NCBI RefSeq assembly: GCF_016461825.1
Contig: NZ_JAEMNU010000113.1
Location: 1 to 64,000, forward strand
Reading direction: 5' to 3'
DNA from: Rugamonas violacea
GTDB taxonomy: Bacteria; Pseudomonadota; Gammaproteobacteria; Burkholderiales; Burkholderiaceae_D
Length of the DNA stretch: 64,000 nt
The notes under the pieces were generated by a model, which ran no database searches, had not been told where the DNA came from, and saw only the letters and a program-made list of their open reading frames with translations. Position numbers and translations under genes: made by a program. Shown piece by piece: positions 43,832 through 52,665 of this stretch. The stretch's first letter is position 1. Every line of letters begins with the position of its first letter.

Positions 43832-44620
43832 TCAGCGGTTTTCGCGCAGACGGGAGATCAGGCCCTGCTCCTCGCGCGGCGAGTAGAACAGCGGGTAGAA
43901 GGAGCGGTTGCCGGCCGCCTCGGGCGGATTGCCGCCGAAACGGTTGATCTGCTCGGTCACATAGGCGTAGCTGAGCCACAACAGGTAGGCCGGCGCGTTG
44001 ACCCGTGGGTTGCTCTTCGGCTCGCCCAGGCAGGTGAAGCCGAGCTTGTTCTCGTAGAAGGCGCGGTGGCGCGGGTTGACCTCGATGAACAGGTCGGTGC
44101 AGCCGTGGATGTCGCGCGCCATCAGCGTCGACAGGTGGAACAGCGCGGCCATCGGCTCCTTCGAGCGGACCCGGGGGTCGAAGGCGAACTTGGTGATTTC
44201 GCACAACTTCTTGCCGGGCCCGCGATAGGGCGCGATCTCGTCGCGGAAGATCTCGTCGGCCAGCAGGCCGATCGGCGCCGCGTCGATGCCCAGGGTCAGC
44301 GTGCCGACCGCCTCGCCCTTGTCGCTGGCGGTCAGGGTGATGCGGTTCGGGTCGTCGCTCAGCACGTGGCTGCCGGAATAGCCGCGCCAGGCGTACATGC
44401 GGTTGATCAGCAGGCTGGCCTTGTTGCGGCCCTCGGCGGTGTCGGCCATCCGCAAGCCGAAGGCGCGGTTGTCGGTGAGCAGGTCGACCACGCCGGCCTC
44501 GCCGGTCTCATCGTTCTCATCGGTCTCTTCCGGCGCGGCCTGGTCCGGGCGGCGCGGCGCCGGCTCGCCCTGCGCCGCGCGCTGTTCAACAGTATCGGCT
44601 GCATCGTTTTTATGCTTCAT
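43832..44620 (-). CDS. PEP-CTERM/exosortase-associated acyltransferase 1
   Basis: The 262-residue protein belongs to the GNAT-like group related to acyl-homoserine-lactone synthases and N-acyl amino acid synthase FeeM. Marks are LINRMYAWRGYSG, ITLTASDKGEAVGTLTLGID, CEITKFAFDPRVRSKEPMAALFHL and DLFIEVNPRHRAFYENKLGFTCLGE. The first 45 residues are an acidic, low-complexity extension rich in Glu/Pro. GGAGGAG precedes the ATG at 44620, which I prefer to the upstream ATG at 44683. It may make an N-acylated small molecule or acylate a component of the exopolysaccharide. A second copy lies 125 bp upstream. Confidence 0.88.
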   Translation of the reverse strand: MKHKNDAADTVEQRAAQGEPAPRRPDQAAPEETDENDETGEAGVVDLLTDNRAFGLRMADTAEGRNKASLLINRMYAWRGYSGSHVLSDDPNRITLTASDKGEAVGTLTLGIDAAPIGLLADEIFRDEIAPYRGPGKKLCEITKFAFDPRVRSKEPMAALFHLSTLMARDIHGCTDLFIEVNPRHRAFYENKLGFTCLGEPKSNPRVNAPAYLLWLSYAYVTEQINRFGGNPPEAAGNRSFYPLFYSPREEQGLISRLRENR

Positions 44621-44745
44621 CTGCTCCTCCGGGGGTGGCGGCGTGCGAGCGCATAGCAAGTTGCACGTTGTCATAATATACACTCGTTTTACTCAGAATA
44701 TTAGCAATTTTGAATTTTTCACCACCCTCCCGCGGCCGCGTCGCC

Positions 44746-45492
44746 TCAGCGCAACGCCAGCAACCGTGCGGTGATGCCGGCCTCTTCGGCCGGGCCGAAA
44801 AAGTAGGGATACAGCGAACGCTCGCCGCCTTCGTGGCCGCGTCCGCCCAGCGCGGCGATCTGCCGTTCCATGTGTTCCAGGCTGACCCGCAGCAGATAGG
44901 CGGTGGCGTCGACGCGCGGGTTGTAGCGGCTGTCGGCGACCTGCTCGAAGCCGAGCATGTCCTGGTAGTAGCGGCGGTGGCGCGGGTTAACCTCGACGAA
45001 GGCGTCGCTGCAATGGTGGACCTTGCGGGCGTAGAGGAACAGGATGTGGAACAGCGAGGCCAGCGCCAGCTTGGAGTGCGGCACCGGGTCGATGGCCAGC
45101 TTGGTCACCTCGCAGACCCGGGCGCCGTCGCGCCGGCAGGCGTCGATCTCCTCCTTGAACACGGCGTCGGCCTGGATGCCGGCAGCCGAATCGATGGTCA
45201 GGCTGACGGTGCCGAACAGCCGGCCCTCGCCGGAGGCGGCCAGCGTGACGCGCTGCGGATGGGATTCAAGCCGGTGCTGCTCGCCGTAGCCGCGCCATTG
45301 GTAGCGCCGGTTGATCAACTGGCTGGACGAGTGGCGCGCCGCGTCGAGGTCGGCCAGGTGGATGCCGAAGGACGCGGCGGCGGACGCCACCGGCTCGCCG
45401 CCGGGCAGCCATTTGATGTCCTGGATGATGGCCGAGCCGTATTGCTCCGCGTTCCAGTCGAGCGCAAGTAGCGAGTTGAGGCGATTTTCCAT
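44746..45492 (-). CDS. PEP-CTERM/exosortase-associated acyltransferase 2
   Basis: This 248-residue paralogue of the next gene has the same blocks: LINRRYQWRGYGE, VTLAASGEGRLFGTVSLTID, CEVTKLAIDPVPHSKLALASLFHI and DAFVEVNPRHRRYYQDMLGFEQVAD. It lacks the acidic N-terminal extension. The ATG at 45492 has GAGGAAC upstream. The two copies differ through much of their length, so the duplication is not recent and they may use different acyl donors or acceptors. A 250-bp non-coding region separates it from the divergent methyltransferase. Confidence 0.87.
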   Translation of the reverse strand: MENRLNSLLALDWNAEQYGSAIIQDIKWLPGGEPVASAAASFGIHLADLDAARHSSSQLINRRYQWRGYGEQHRLESHPQRVTLAASGEGRLFGTVSLTIDSAAGIQADAVFKEEIDACRRDGARVCEVTKLAIDPVPHSKLALASLFHILFLYARKVHHCSDAFVEVNPRHRRYYQDMLGFEQVADSRYNPRVDATAYLLRVSLEHMERQIAALGGRGHEGGERSLYPYFFGPAEEAGITARLLALR

Positions 45493-45741
45493 CCAACTGT
45501 TCCTCGTGGCGTGCGGTGGTTCAAGAATTGAGCCGCCGTGCGCCAGCACAGCGGCCGCGCGAGCGGAATACTAGCGTAAGACGACAAAACAACACCGCAC
45601 GATACGAGCTCAGGTGTGCGCAGAATGAGGCTGGGCCGGGGCTGGCGCACCACGGTGAAGAAAAATATCTAGGCGTCCGGCAATTTTTCACATTACAATA
45701 AATACATCGTTTTTCCACTCCCCAACCCCGACCGGAACCCC
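45493..45741. promoter_or_regulatory. Divergent intergenic region
   Basis: This 249-bp region lies between the acyltransferases (minus) and the methyltransferase (plus). The right third is AT-rich and contains TACAAT (plus, about 45693), a candidate -10 without a good -35. TAGTAT on the minus strand near 45572 is a weak counterpart. Nothing else is recognised. Confidence 0.4.
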
Positions 45742-46398
45742 ATGATCGAGTCCGTCACCGCCCCGCTCTACGGCGACTATCCGCGCAACGAAATGCATCC
45801 CTACCTGCCGGCCGGCGCCGGCCGCGTGCTCGACGTCGGCTGCCACACCGGCGCCTTCGGCCGCTCGCTCAAACGCCTCGGCGTGCCGGAGGTGTGGGGC
45901 ATCGAGCTCAACGCCGAGGCCGCCGCCGCCGCCGAGGCCCACCTGGACCGTGTGCTGGTCGGCGCCTTCTCGGCCGAGCTGGTGCCGGACGGCCACTTCG
46001 ACGCGATCTTCTTCAACGACGTGCTCGAACACATGAGCGATCCGGGCGCGGCGCTGCGCGTCGCCGTGGCCAAGCTCAAGCCGGGCGGCAAGGTGGTCGC
46101 CTCGATCCCCAACCTGCGGCATATCGACAACCTCGAACACATGCTGCTCGACAAGGACTTCCGCTACGAGGCCAACGGCGTGCGCGACCTGACCCATCTA
46201 CGCTTCTTCACGCGCAAGAGCATCCCCCGACTGTTCGAACAGAACGGCTACACCATCGAGCAACTGGCCGGCATCAACGAGAGCTGGTGGACGCCGCAAC
46301 TGTGGCGCCGCCTGGCCTTCCGCCTGTTCCCCGACTACCTGGCCGACACCCGCTTCATCCAGTACGCGGTGGTGGCGGCGCCGGGCGCGCCGGGCTAG
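45742..46398 (+). CDS. Class I SAM-dependent methyltransferase
   Basis: The 218-residue enzyme has the SAM-binding motif VLDVGCHTGAFGRSL (residues about 29-43), the acidic motif II WGIELN, motif IV FDAIFFNDVLEHMSDP and the post-motif LKPGGKVVASIPN. This is the small Methyltransf_11/25-type fold found near glycosyltransferases. It could O-methylate a sugar or lipid precursor. It is a single plus-strand gene that converges on the next glycosyltransferase operon. The stop codon lies within a 22-bp tandem duplication. Confidence 0.85.
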   Translation: MIESVTAPLYGDYPRNEMHPYLPAGAGRVLDVGCHTGAFGRSLKRLGVPEVWGIELNAEAAAAAEAHLDRVLVGAFSAELVPDGHFDAIFFNDVLEHMSDPGAALRVAVAKLKPGGKVVASIPNLRHIDNLEHMLLDKDFRYEANGVRDLTHLRFFTRKSIPRLFEQNGYTIEQLAGINESWWTPQLWRRLAFRLFPDYLADTRFIQYAVVAAPGAPG

Positions 46399-46435
46399 CG
46401 CGCCCGCCGGGCCGGGCTAACGCGCCCGCCGGGCC
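46392..46435. repeat. 22-bp tandem duplication over a stop codon
   Basis: Two adjacent 22-bp units (46392-46413 and 46414-46435) differ at one base, so that the methyltransferase stop TAG is echoed as TAA in the second copy. It sits in the short space between two convergent genes. Confidence 0.85.
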
Positions 46436-46442
46436 GGCCCGC

Positions 46443-47471
46443 TCAAGCCGCGCGCCGCCAGCGCGCCAGCCGCGCGCGCAGGACCGCGCGGGGATCGAGC
46501 AGCAGCTGGCTGAGCAAAAACGGCGCGCGGCACATCAACTGGCGCAACCACCAGGGACTGCGCAGGCGCGCCGGCGGCGGGCCGAAGCGGCGCCATTGCG
46601 CGTCCCAGAAGCCGGCCACCACGGCGCGGCACTTGGCCTCCTCGCCGGCCGCGCGCAGCGTGGCGAGCTCGCCCAGCGACTGCGCCAGCAGGTGGCGCAA
46701 CAGGCCGCGCCGGCGCGCCGGCGGCGTGTGCTCGCGCCAAAACAGCCAGGCGTTGCGCGCGCTCAGGTACAAGGCCAGTTCGCTGTACTGGCGCACCGGC
46801 CGGCTGGCGTGCCAGGCGCGCGCCTCCTGGCAGTAGGCGGCGGCCATGCCGTGGGCGGCGATGCGGGCGCTCAACTCGTTGTCCTCGTAGTAGGCGAAGT
46901 AGCGTTCGTCGAGCAGGCCGATGCCGGCCAGCGCCTCGCAGCGCAGCATCAGCGCGGTGCCCGGCACCATCACCGGCAGACCGGGCGGACGCGGCGCCGT
47001 CGGCAGCGAGGGCCGCACCGAGCAGTGCCGGTCCCAGTCCAGCCAGGCCGCCACCATCTGCGGCTTCTCGCGCGCGTCGAGGCAGTAGATCAGCGGCGAC
47101 AGCGCGGCCAGTTGCGGCTCGGTGCGCATCTGGCACAGCATGGCGGCGATCGCCGCGCCGTCGATCTCGCAGTCGTTGTTGAGCATCAGCACCGCCTCGT
47201 GGCCGCGCGCCAGCGCCAGCCGCAGGCCGTGGTTCTGCCCGGCGGCGAAGCCGGCGTTGCGCTGCAACCGCAGCACCTCGACGGCGGGGAAGCGCGCCGC
47301 CAGCTCGGCGCGCGGATCTTCGCGCGAGCCGTTGTCGATCACCAGCACCTGCCACGGCAGGTCGTCGGCGTCGTCGATGCGCTGCGCCTCCAGCGTCGCC
47401 AGGCAGGCCAGCGTGTCGGCCAGGCCGTTCCAGTTGAGGATGCTGATCAGCAGTGGCGCCCGGGCCATCAT
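46443..47471 (-). CDS. Glycosyltransferase family 2 (rhamnosyltransferase-like)
   Basis: The 342-residue GT-A enzyme begins LLISILNWNGLADTLACLATLE and has LVIDNGSRED, LRLQRNAGFAAGQNHGLRLAL, the metal-binding LMLNNDCEID (DxD-like NDC) and DERYFAYYEDNELSARIAAHG (the ED motif region). These are standard for inverting GT2 enzymes of the WcaA/rhamnosyltransferase group. It has a C-terminal helical part with no clear membrane anchor. The ATG at 47471 overlaps the upstream stop by 4 bp. It ends a minus-strand run that starts at 55607. Confidence 0.85.
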   Translation of the reverse strand: MMARAPLLISILNWNGLADTLACLATLEAQRIDDADDLPWQVLVIDNGSREDPRAELAARFPAVEVLRLQRNAGFAAGQNHGLRLALARGHEAVLMLNNDCEIDGAAIAAMLCQMRTEPQLAALSPLIYCLDAREKPQMVAAWLDWDRHCSVRPSLPTAPRPPGLPVMVPGTALMLRCEALAGIGLLDERYFAYYEDNELSARIAAHGMAAAYCQEARAWHASRPVRQYSELALYLSARNAWLFWREHTPPARRRGLLRHLLAQSLGELATLRAAGEEAKCRAVVAGFWDAQWRRFGPPPARLRSPWWLRQLMCRAPFLLSQLLLDPRAVLRARLARWRRAA

Positions 47472-48571
47472 GGCGCCGCCCCCGCCAACTCGGCGCGCCA
47501 GTCGGCCAGCACGCGCGCCAGGGCAAACCGCGGCTGGCCGCTGACGCGCGGCCGCTCGCCGTGCTGCCAGCGGCGCAAGGTGGCGGCGTAGCCGTCGGCG
47601 GCGCCGAGCAGGTTCAGGCCGCGCTCGCCGACCGGACGCAAGGCCGGCCAGCGCCAGAACACGCTGTCGGCCAGCGCGCGCACGCGCGGCACGGCGATCA
47701 ACTGGCCTGGACCGCTGAGCACCTCGGCGGCGGCGCCCACGCCGTGGGTCAACACCGGCGTGCCGACCGCGTTGCTCTCGGCCAGCACCAGGCCGAAGGT
47801 CTCCGGATACACATAGTTCGGATAGAAGGCGCACAGCGCGCTGCGCAGGTGCTGCATCAGCACGTGGTGCGGGATCGCGCCGAGGTTGACCACGCCGGGC
47901 TGGGCGTCCAGCGCGGCGCTGCGGTAGCCGGGGTTGGCCAGGTACAGGCGCAGCGCCGGATTGCGCTTGTGCAGATGGCGGAACAGGTGCAGCGTGTAGT
48001 CCAGCCCCTTGTGCGGCGAGGAAAAGAAGGCCAGCTTGTTCGGGTCGTAGTCGGCGGCCGCGCCGCCCTGCCCGGCCGCGCCCACACCGTCGACGTCGAC
48101 CGGATTGTAGATGCGCACCACGCGCGGCCGCTCGGCCTCGGCCAGCGCGGCCAGCAGTTGGCGTACCTGGCCGGCGTGGAAATCGGACACGCAGACCAGC
48201 GTCACGCCGGCCGCCGCCAGCCGCGCGGCGTGGGCCAGCAGCTTGTCGCCCCGGCCGCTGCCGGGTCCGGACAGGTCGTGCAGCCATAGCCAGATGGGCG
48301 CCTGCGGATAGCGCTGGCGTTGCGCCAGCGCGGCGGCCGGCTCGCGCAGCACCACCACGTGGCTGGCCTCGGGCACCGCGCCGTCGGCGCCGGCGCCGGC
48401 GCCGGCCAGGTAGCGGCCCTGGTCCTGCGCCCGGTTGTGCTGCAGCACGCGCGCGTCCAGGCCCTCGGCGATGCGGATCACCGTCGCCTCGGTGCCGCCC
48501 AGGGCGCCGCCGCGCAAGGTATCGAGGTTGTAGGGCGCCGGCGCGACCGGGTCAACAATCAGCGTTCGCAT
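47468..48571 (-). CDS. Glycosyltransferase family 4-like protein
   Basis: This 367-residue protein has a GT-B layout: RGGALGGTEATVIRIAEGLDARVLQHN at the start, PIWLWLHDLSGPGS, VCVSDFHAGQV, RIYNPVDVDG, FFSSPHKGLDYTLHLFRHL and the donor site YPETFGLVLAESNAVGTPVLTHGVGAAAEV. It is a cytoplasmic sugar transferase of unknown specificity. It overlaps the upstream acyltransferase-3 gene by 20 bp, unusual among the 4-bp overlaps here. Confidence 0.82.
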   Translation of the reverse strand: MRTLIVDPVAPAPYNLDTLRGGALGGTEATVIRIAEGLDARVLQHNRAQDQGRYLAGAGAGADGAVPEASHVVVLREPAAALAQRQRYPQAPIWLWLHDLSGPGSGRGDKLLAHAARLAAAGVTLVCVSDFHAGQVRQLLAALAEAERPRVVRIYNPVDVDGVGAAGQGGAAADYDPNKLAFFSSPHKGLDYTLHLFRHLHKRNPALRLYLANPGYRSAALDAQPGVVNLGAIPHHVLMQHLRSALCAFYPNYVYPETFGLVLAESNAVGTPVLTHGVGAAAEVLSGPGQLIAVPRVRALADSVFWRWPALRPVGERGLNLLGAADGYAATLRRWQHGERPRVSGQPRFALARVLADWRAELAGAAP

Positions 48572-49712
48572 CGTTCTTCCTTTGCGCGGCGGCCAGCGCC
48601 GGCGCCGATGCCGCTACCGATGCCGCTACCGATGCCGTTGCAGATGCAGATGCAGAAGCGCGCCAGTTCCAGGCCTGCGATTTGAAACGCAGCGCCGGTT
48701 GTTCAACCCAGTGCCAGCTCAGGCGACCGCACAGATAGGCCAGCGCGATGGTGGCCAGGGCCAGCGCCAGCGGGGAAATCGTCGGCAGATACCAGGCCAG
48801 CAGCTTGCCGACCGGCCAACCGTACAGGTAGACGCCATAGGAGGCGTCCGGCATGTCCTGCGTGCGCCGCAGCAGCGGGCCGCCGGCGGCAAAGGCGCAA
48901 TAGAACAGCAGATAGGCGCCGCCGAGCAGCAGGCCGGCCTCGGCGCTGGCCGGCTGGGTCAAACCGGCCAGCAGCACGGCCAGCGCCAGCAAGGCGCCGC
49001 GAGCGCTGTAGACGATGACGGCGCGGTAGCTGAAGTAGCTGGCGCCGGTGAAGAAGCAGCTGTAGAAGCGCAGCATCAGCAGCGTCTCCTCGCGGGCGGC
49101 GCCGGCCAGCGCCGGCCAGGCGCCCAGCGCCAGGGCGCCCCACAGCGACAGGCACAGCACCAACACGGCGAGCGGGGCGTGACGCCAGCGCAGCAGTCCG
49201 GCCAGGCCCAGCGCCAGCACCGTCAGGTAGCAGAGGAACTCGTAGTGGATGGTCCACATGGCGCCGTTGACGCTGGGGTAGTGGCTGCCGACGAAGGTGG
49301 CCGGCGTGACCGGGGTGTCGAGCAGCAGCAGGCTGCGCGCCAGGCCGCCCCACCAGAACTGGCCGTAGTAGCCGCCGCCGGCGCCCAGCGCGCCGACCAC
49401 GAAGGCCGACAGCAGCGCCGCCAACAGATAGCCGGGCACGATGCGCAGCAGGCGCTTTTGCAGGAAGGCCAGCGGCTGCGGCCGGCCCAGCCAACTTTGC
49501 AGGATCAGGTAGCCGCTGAGGATGAAGAAGCCGTCGACCGCCAGCTCGCCGAAGGACAGCGTGTGGAACAGGCGGCTGAGCAGCTCGCGGCTACGGTCGC
49601 CGTCGAGCATCTCCGGCGCATGCGAGACGATCACCAGCAGCGCCAGCGCCAGCCGGATCAGGTTGAAGTTGTTGTGCCGGCCGGGCGCGGCCGCCATGCT
49701 CCGCGCCGTCAT
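48552..49712 (-). CDS. Acyltransferase 3 family membrane protein
   Basis: The 386-residue inner-membrane protein has about ten helices and the acyltransferase-3 marks NFNLIRLALALLVIVSHAPEM (with the catalytic His in VSHA), FFILSGYLIL, and MWTIHYEFLCYL. Such enzymes (OatA/OafA type) O-acetylate polysaccharides from the cytoplasmic side. The C-terminal 35 residues are a low-complexity Ala/Ser tail encoded by repeats of a 12-base unit (about 48605-48640). The ATG at 49712 overlaps the GT2 stop by 4 bp. Confidence 0.87.
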   Translation of the reverse strand: MTARSMAAAPGRHNNFNLIRLALALLVIVSHAPEMLDGDRSRELLSRLFHTLSFGELAVDGFFILSGYLILQSWLGRPQPLAFLQKRLLRIVPGYLLAALLSAFVVGALGAGGGYYGQFWWGGLARSLLLLDTPVTPATFVGSHYPSVNGAMWTIHYEFLCYLTVLALGLAGLLRWRHAPLAVLVLCLSLWGALALGAWPALAGAAREETLLMLRFYSCFFTGASYFSYRAVIVYSARGALLALAVLLAGLTQPASAEAGLLLGGAYLLFYCAFAAGGPLLRRTQDMPDASYGVYLYGWPVGKLLAWYLPTISPLALALATIALAYLCGRLSWHWVEQPALRFKSQAWNWRASASASATASVAASVAASAPALAAAQRKNDANADC

Positions 49713-50686
49713 CGTTTCAGCACGATGCCCAGCGCCAGCGGGATCGAGTAGAAGAAGGTCTGCGGATCGACCCGCCACTGCTGGCCCAGCAGGGCCGGCG
49801 CGATCGCCTTGCGGTGGCGCAGCCGGTGCAGCAGGTCGGCGACGAAGCTGCGCCGCAGGCCACTGACCGTGCGCCGGTTGGCGGCGCGGTGCTGCTCGCT
49901 GAGCTTGAACAGGCGCGGCAGGGCCTTCTGGTATTTGATCTCGTGGTGCAGCCGCAGCAGCGACTTCTCGGTGCCCCAGCCGGAGCCGGAGAAGATGTTG
50001 ACGCCGGCGCCGTAACGGCACTCGCACTCGGCCGAAAAGGCGATGCGCCGGGTCAGCGTGCACAACTCCAGCCAGAACAGGTAGTCCTCGCCGGCATACA
50101 CGAACTGCTCGCGGAAACGCAGCGTCGGGAAGCGCGCGTAGCGATACACCACGGTCGAGGTGCCGATGATGTTCCCCATCAGGATCTGGTCGAACATGTC
50201 GCCGGCATAGGCGTGCAGCTGCTCGCCGCCGCCCAGCTGCGGATGCTGCGCCGGCGCGATGCGGCCGGCGCGCTGGAAGGCGCTGACGCTCTGGTTGAGC
50301 TGGAAATGGTCGGCGAAATAAAAATCGTGGCCCTGCCCCAGCGCCGTGCGGGCGCGCTGCAGGTGCTGCTCGGTCCACTCGTCGTCGGAATCGAGGAAGG
50401 CGACGTACTCGACGCCCTTGGGCACTTCGGCCAGGCCACAATTGCGCGCCGCCGCCGGGCCGGCGTTGGCCTGCTCGACGATGCGGATGCGCGCGCCGTG
50501 TTCGGCCAGCAGCGCCGCCAGCTCCTCGCGCGCCGGCACCGGCGAGGCGTCGTCGATGATGATGATGTGGTCGGCGCCGGCGCCGCGCTGCGCCAGGATC
50601 GAGCCCACCGCCTTGAGCAGGATGCCGGGGCGGGTCTGGTAATACGGGATCACCACCGCCAGGCGTTCGGCCAGGTGTTCAGACAT
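49709..50686 (-). CDS. Glycosyltransferase family 2
   Basis: The 325-residue GT-A enzyme has VVIPYYQTRPGILLKAVGSILAQ, IIIIDDASPVPAREEL, IVEQANAGPAAARNCGL and the catalytic metal site FLDSDDEW. The middle part with MFDQILMGNIIGTSTVVYRYARFP and YAGEDYLFW is as in GT2 enzymes of surface-polysaccharide loci. No membrane segment is evident. It overlaps the asparagine-synthase gene upstream by 8 bp. Confidence 0.86.
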   Translation of the reverse strand: MSEHLAERLAVVIPYYQTRPGILLKAVGSILAQRGAGADHIIIIDDASPVPAREELAALLAEHGARIRIVEQANAGPAAARNCGLAEVPKGVEYVAFLDSDDEWTEQHLQRARTALGQGHDFYFADHFQLNQSVSAFQRAGRIAPAQHPQLGGGEQLHAYAGDMFDQILMGNIIGTSTVVYRYARFPTLRFREQFVYAGEDYLFWLELCTLTRRIAFSAECECRYGAGVNIFSGSGWGTEKSLLRLHHEIKYQKALPRLFKLSEQHRAANRRTVSGLRRSFVADLLHRLRHRKAIAPALLGQQWRVDPQTFFYSIPLALGIVLKR

Positions 50687-52529
50687 GGCGGTCCTCGTGC
50701 TGTTGATACCACTGCTCCAGCATCATCAGCACCCAAACCATGGTGCCGTGGTAGCCGGCGTGCTCGCGCAGGTGCTGGCTGAGCAGCTGTTCGATGAAGG
50801 CCGGCCGCACCACGCCGCGCCCGGCCAGCGAGTGCAGGCTGGCCGTGGCCAACTCGCGCAGGCCGGCGTGGTCCTGCAACCAGACGCCGAACGGCAGGCC
50901 GAAACCGTGCTTCTCCTTGCGCAGGATGGCCTCCGGCAGGAAGCCGCGCAGCGCCTCCTTGAAGAAGTAGCGCAGCTGCGTGCCCTTGAGCTTCTGCGCC
51001 GGCGTCAGCCGCGCCGAGAAGGCCACCATGGCGTCGTCGAGGAAGGGAAAGGCGACCTGCACGCCGGCCAGTTCGCAGGCCTTGACCACCTTCGGCAGGT
51101 CGTTGTCGGTCAGCGTGATCTTCAGGTCCAGCGCCATCATGCGGTTGATCAGGCTGCGCGCCTCGCTGCGGCCGTAGGTGGCGCTCAGGCTGGCCAGCGG
51201 CGCGCCGGCGTCGGTCTGGGCCAGGAAGTCGTCGGTAAACACCTGCGTCGGACCGTAGCGGCCCAGCAGGTTGTAGGTCTCCAGCCGCGCCGGCATGGCC
51301 ACCGAGGCCTGCGCGATGTAGCTGTGCGCCTTGCGCGTCAGGTACAGGCGGTCGCGCCCGGGGAAGTGGTTGACGGCCGGCTCCAGCGCGCGCCGCAGCA
51401 GGCGCGGTAGTCGCTCGTAGCGGGCGAACACGCTCTGCTTGGCGTAGCGCTCGTTGCCGCCGAATAGCTCGTCGCCGCCGTCGCCGCCCAGCAGGCGTTC
51501 GATGCCGTCGGCCCGCGCCAGCTTGGCGCAGTAGTAGGCCGGCACCGCCGAGGCGTTGCCGAACGGTTGGTCGAACACGGCGCCGATCTGCGGGATGGCG
51601 CTGACCACGTCCTCCGGCGTCACATAGTAGGCGTGGTGCTCGGTGTGGAAGTGCTCGGCGGCGATGCGGGCGTAGGCCGACTCGTCGTACTCGGGCGCGT
51701 CGAAACCGATCGAATAGGTGCGCGCCGGTGCGCCACCGACCTCGCTGAGGACGCCGGCGATGGTCGAGCTGTCGGTGCCGCCGCTGAGGAAGGCGCCGCT
51801 GCGGGCGCCGTCGGCGGCCTCCTTGACGCTGCTGCGCAAGACTTGGCGGAACTGCTCGCGCAGCTCGCCGAACGAGCTGCCGCCCTGCTCCTCGAAGGCG
51901 ATGCGCCAGTAGCACTGCTGCTCGACCCGGCCTTGGCGGAAGTGCAGGTAGTGGCCGGCGGCCAAACGCCGCTGCTCGCGGTAGATGCTGTCCGGGCCGG
52001 GCACCATGTGGAAATAGACATAGTTGTAGATGCTCTGCGGGTCGATGCGCGACGGCGCGGCCGGATGGCGGCGCAGCGCGTCGGCGGTGGAGGCGAACAC
52101 CAGCGTCTCGCCGCTCAGCTGCCAGCTCAAGGGCAAGGTGCCCATGCGGTCCAGGGCCAGCAGCGCCTCGCCGGCCGTCTCGTCGATCAGGCACAGCGCG
52201 AAAGAGCCGGCCAGCTGCCGGCACAACAGCTCGGGGCCCTGGCGCCACAGTCCGGCCAGCACGCGGCCCAGGCCCTCGCCCTGGGCTTGCTGCGCCAGCG
52301 CCGTGTCGCGCAGGCGCGGCCGGCCCCAGATCGCCAGTTGCAAGGGGCCGACCCGCAGCAGCAGCGCGGCGCCCGGCGTGGCCGCCACGGCGACGGCGCT
52401 GAGTTTGCCGACGTGGCTGTGCAGCGCGGCGTCGTCGAAGCGCTGCATCGGCACGGCCATGGCGTTGAGCAGGCCGCGCTGGCCGTCCTCCTGGCCGCCG
52501 TGGCCGATCCAGCCGCAGATACCGCTCAT
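50679..52529 (-). CDS. Asparagine-synthase homologue with altered N-terminus
   Basis: This 616-residue protein has an AsnB layout. The synthetase domain is intact: AFLSGGTDSSTIAG (PP-loop 249-255) and LLGGDGGDELFGGNERYA. The N-terminal domain begins MSGICGWIG, so Ser occupies position 2 and a Cys sits at position 5. The usual Cys2 nucleophile is therefore displaced or lost, and glutamine hydrolysis is doubtful. It probably forms an amide in the polymer or on a small molecule, and is common in exosortase A loci. The ATG overlaps the stop of a 30-codon ORF by 4 bp. Confidence 0.85.
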   Translation of the reverse strand: MSGICGWIGHGGQEDGQRGLLNAMAVPMQRFDDAALHSHVGKLSAVAVAATPGAALLLRVGPLQLAIWGRPRLRDTALAQQAQGEGLGRVLAGLWRQGPELLCRQLAGSFALCLIDETAGEALLALDRMGTLPLSWQLSGETLVFASTADALRRHPAAPSRIDPQSIYNYVYFHMVPGPDSIYREQRRLAAGHYLHFRQGRVEQQCYWRIAFEEQGGSSFGELREQFRQVLRSSVKEAADGARSGAFLSGGTDSSTIAGVLSEVGGAPARTYSIGFDAPEYDESAYARIAAEHFHTEHHAYYVTPEDVVSAIPQIGAVFDQPFGNASAVPAYYCAKLARADGIERLLGGDGGDELFGGNERYAKQSVFARYERLPRLLRRALEPAVNHFPGRDRLYLTRKAHSYIAQASVAMPARLETYNLLGRYGPTQVFTDDFLAQTDAGAPLASLSATYGRSEARSLINRMMALDLKITLTDNDLPKVVKACELAGVQVAFPFLDDAMVAFSARLTPAQKLKGTQLRYFFKEALRGFLPEAILRKEKHGFGLPFGVWLQDHAGLRELATASLHSLAGRGVVRPAFIEQLLSQHLREHAGYHGTMVWVLMMLEQWYQQHEDRHV

Positions 52530-52618
52530 CGTCGCACTCCCGCCGGGTGCATTTTTGGCGCCAAGCGGGTGTTCGACATGGCGCTCAACATCAGGCCCAA
52601 CATAATAAGGTGCGACAT
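52526..52618 (-). CDS. Putative 30-aa small protein
   Basis: A short ORF encodes MSHLIMLGLMLSAM followed by a basic tail ending GVRR. It has a strong ribosome site (GGAG six bases before the ATG at 52618), and its stop TGA overlaps the next ATG in the ATGA arrangement used throughout the locus. The first half is hydrophobic and could insert in the membrane. It may be a real small protein or a leader ORF that couples translation of the asparagine-synthase homologue. I do not recognise a family. Confidence 0.5.
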   Translation of the reverse strand: MSHLIMLGLMLSAMSNTRLAPKMHPAGVRR

Positions 52619-52665
52619 GGGCACTCCTTCAATCGATGCCGCCGGCCAGCGGCCGGCAGGGGGGT

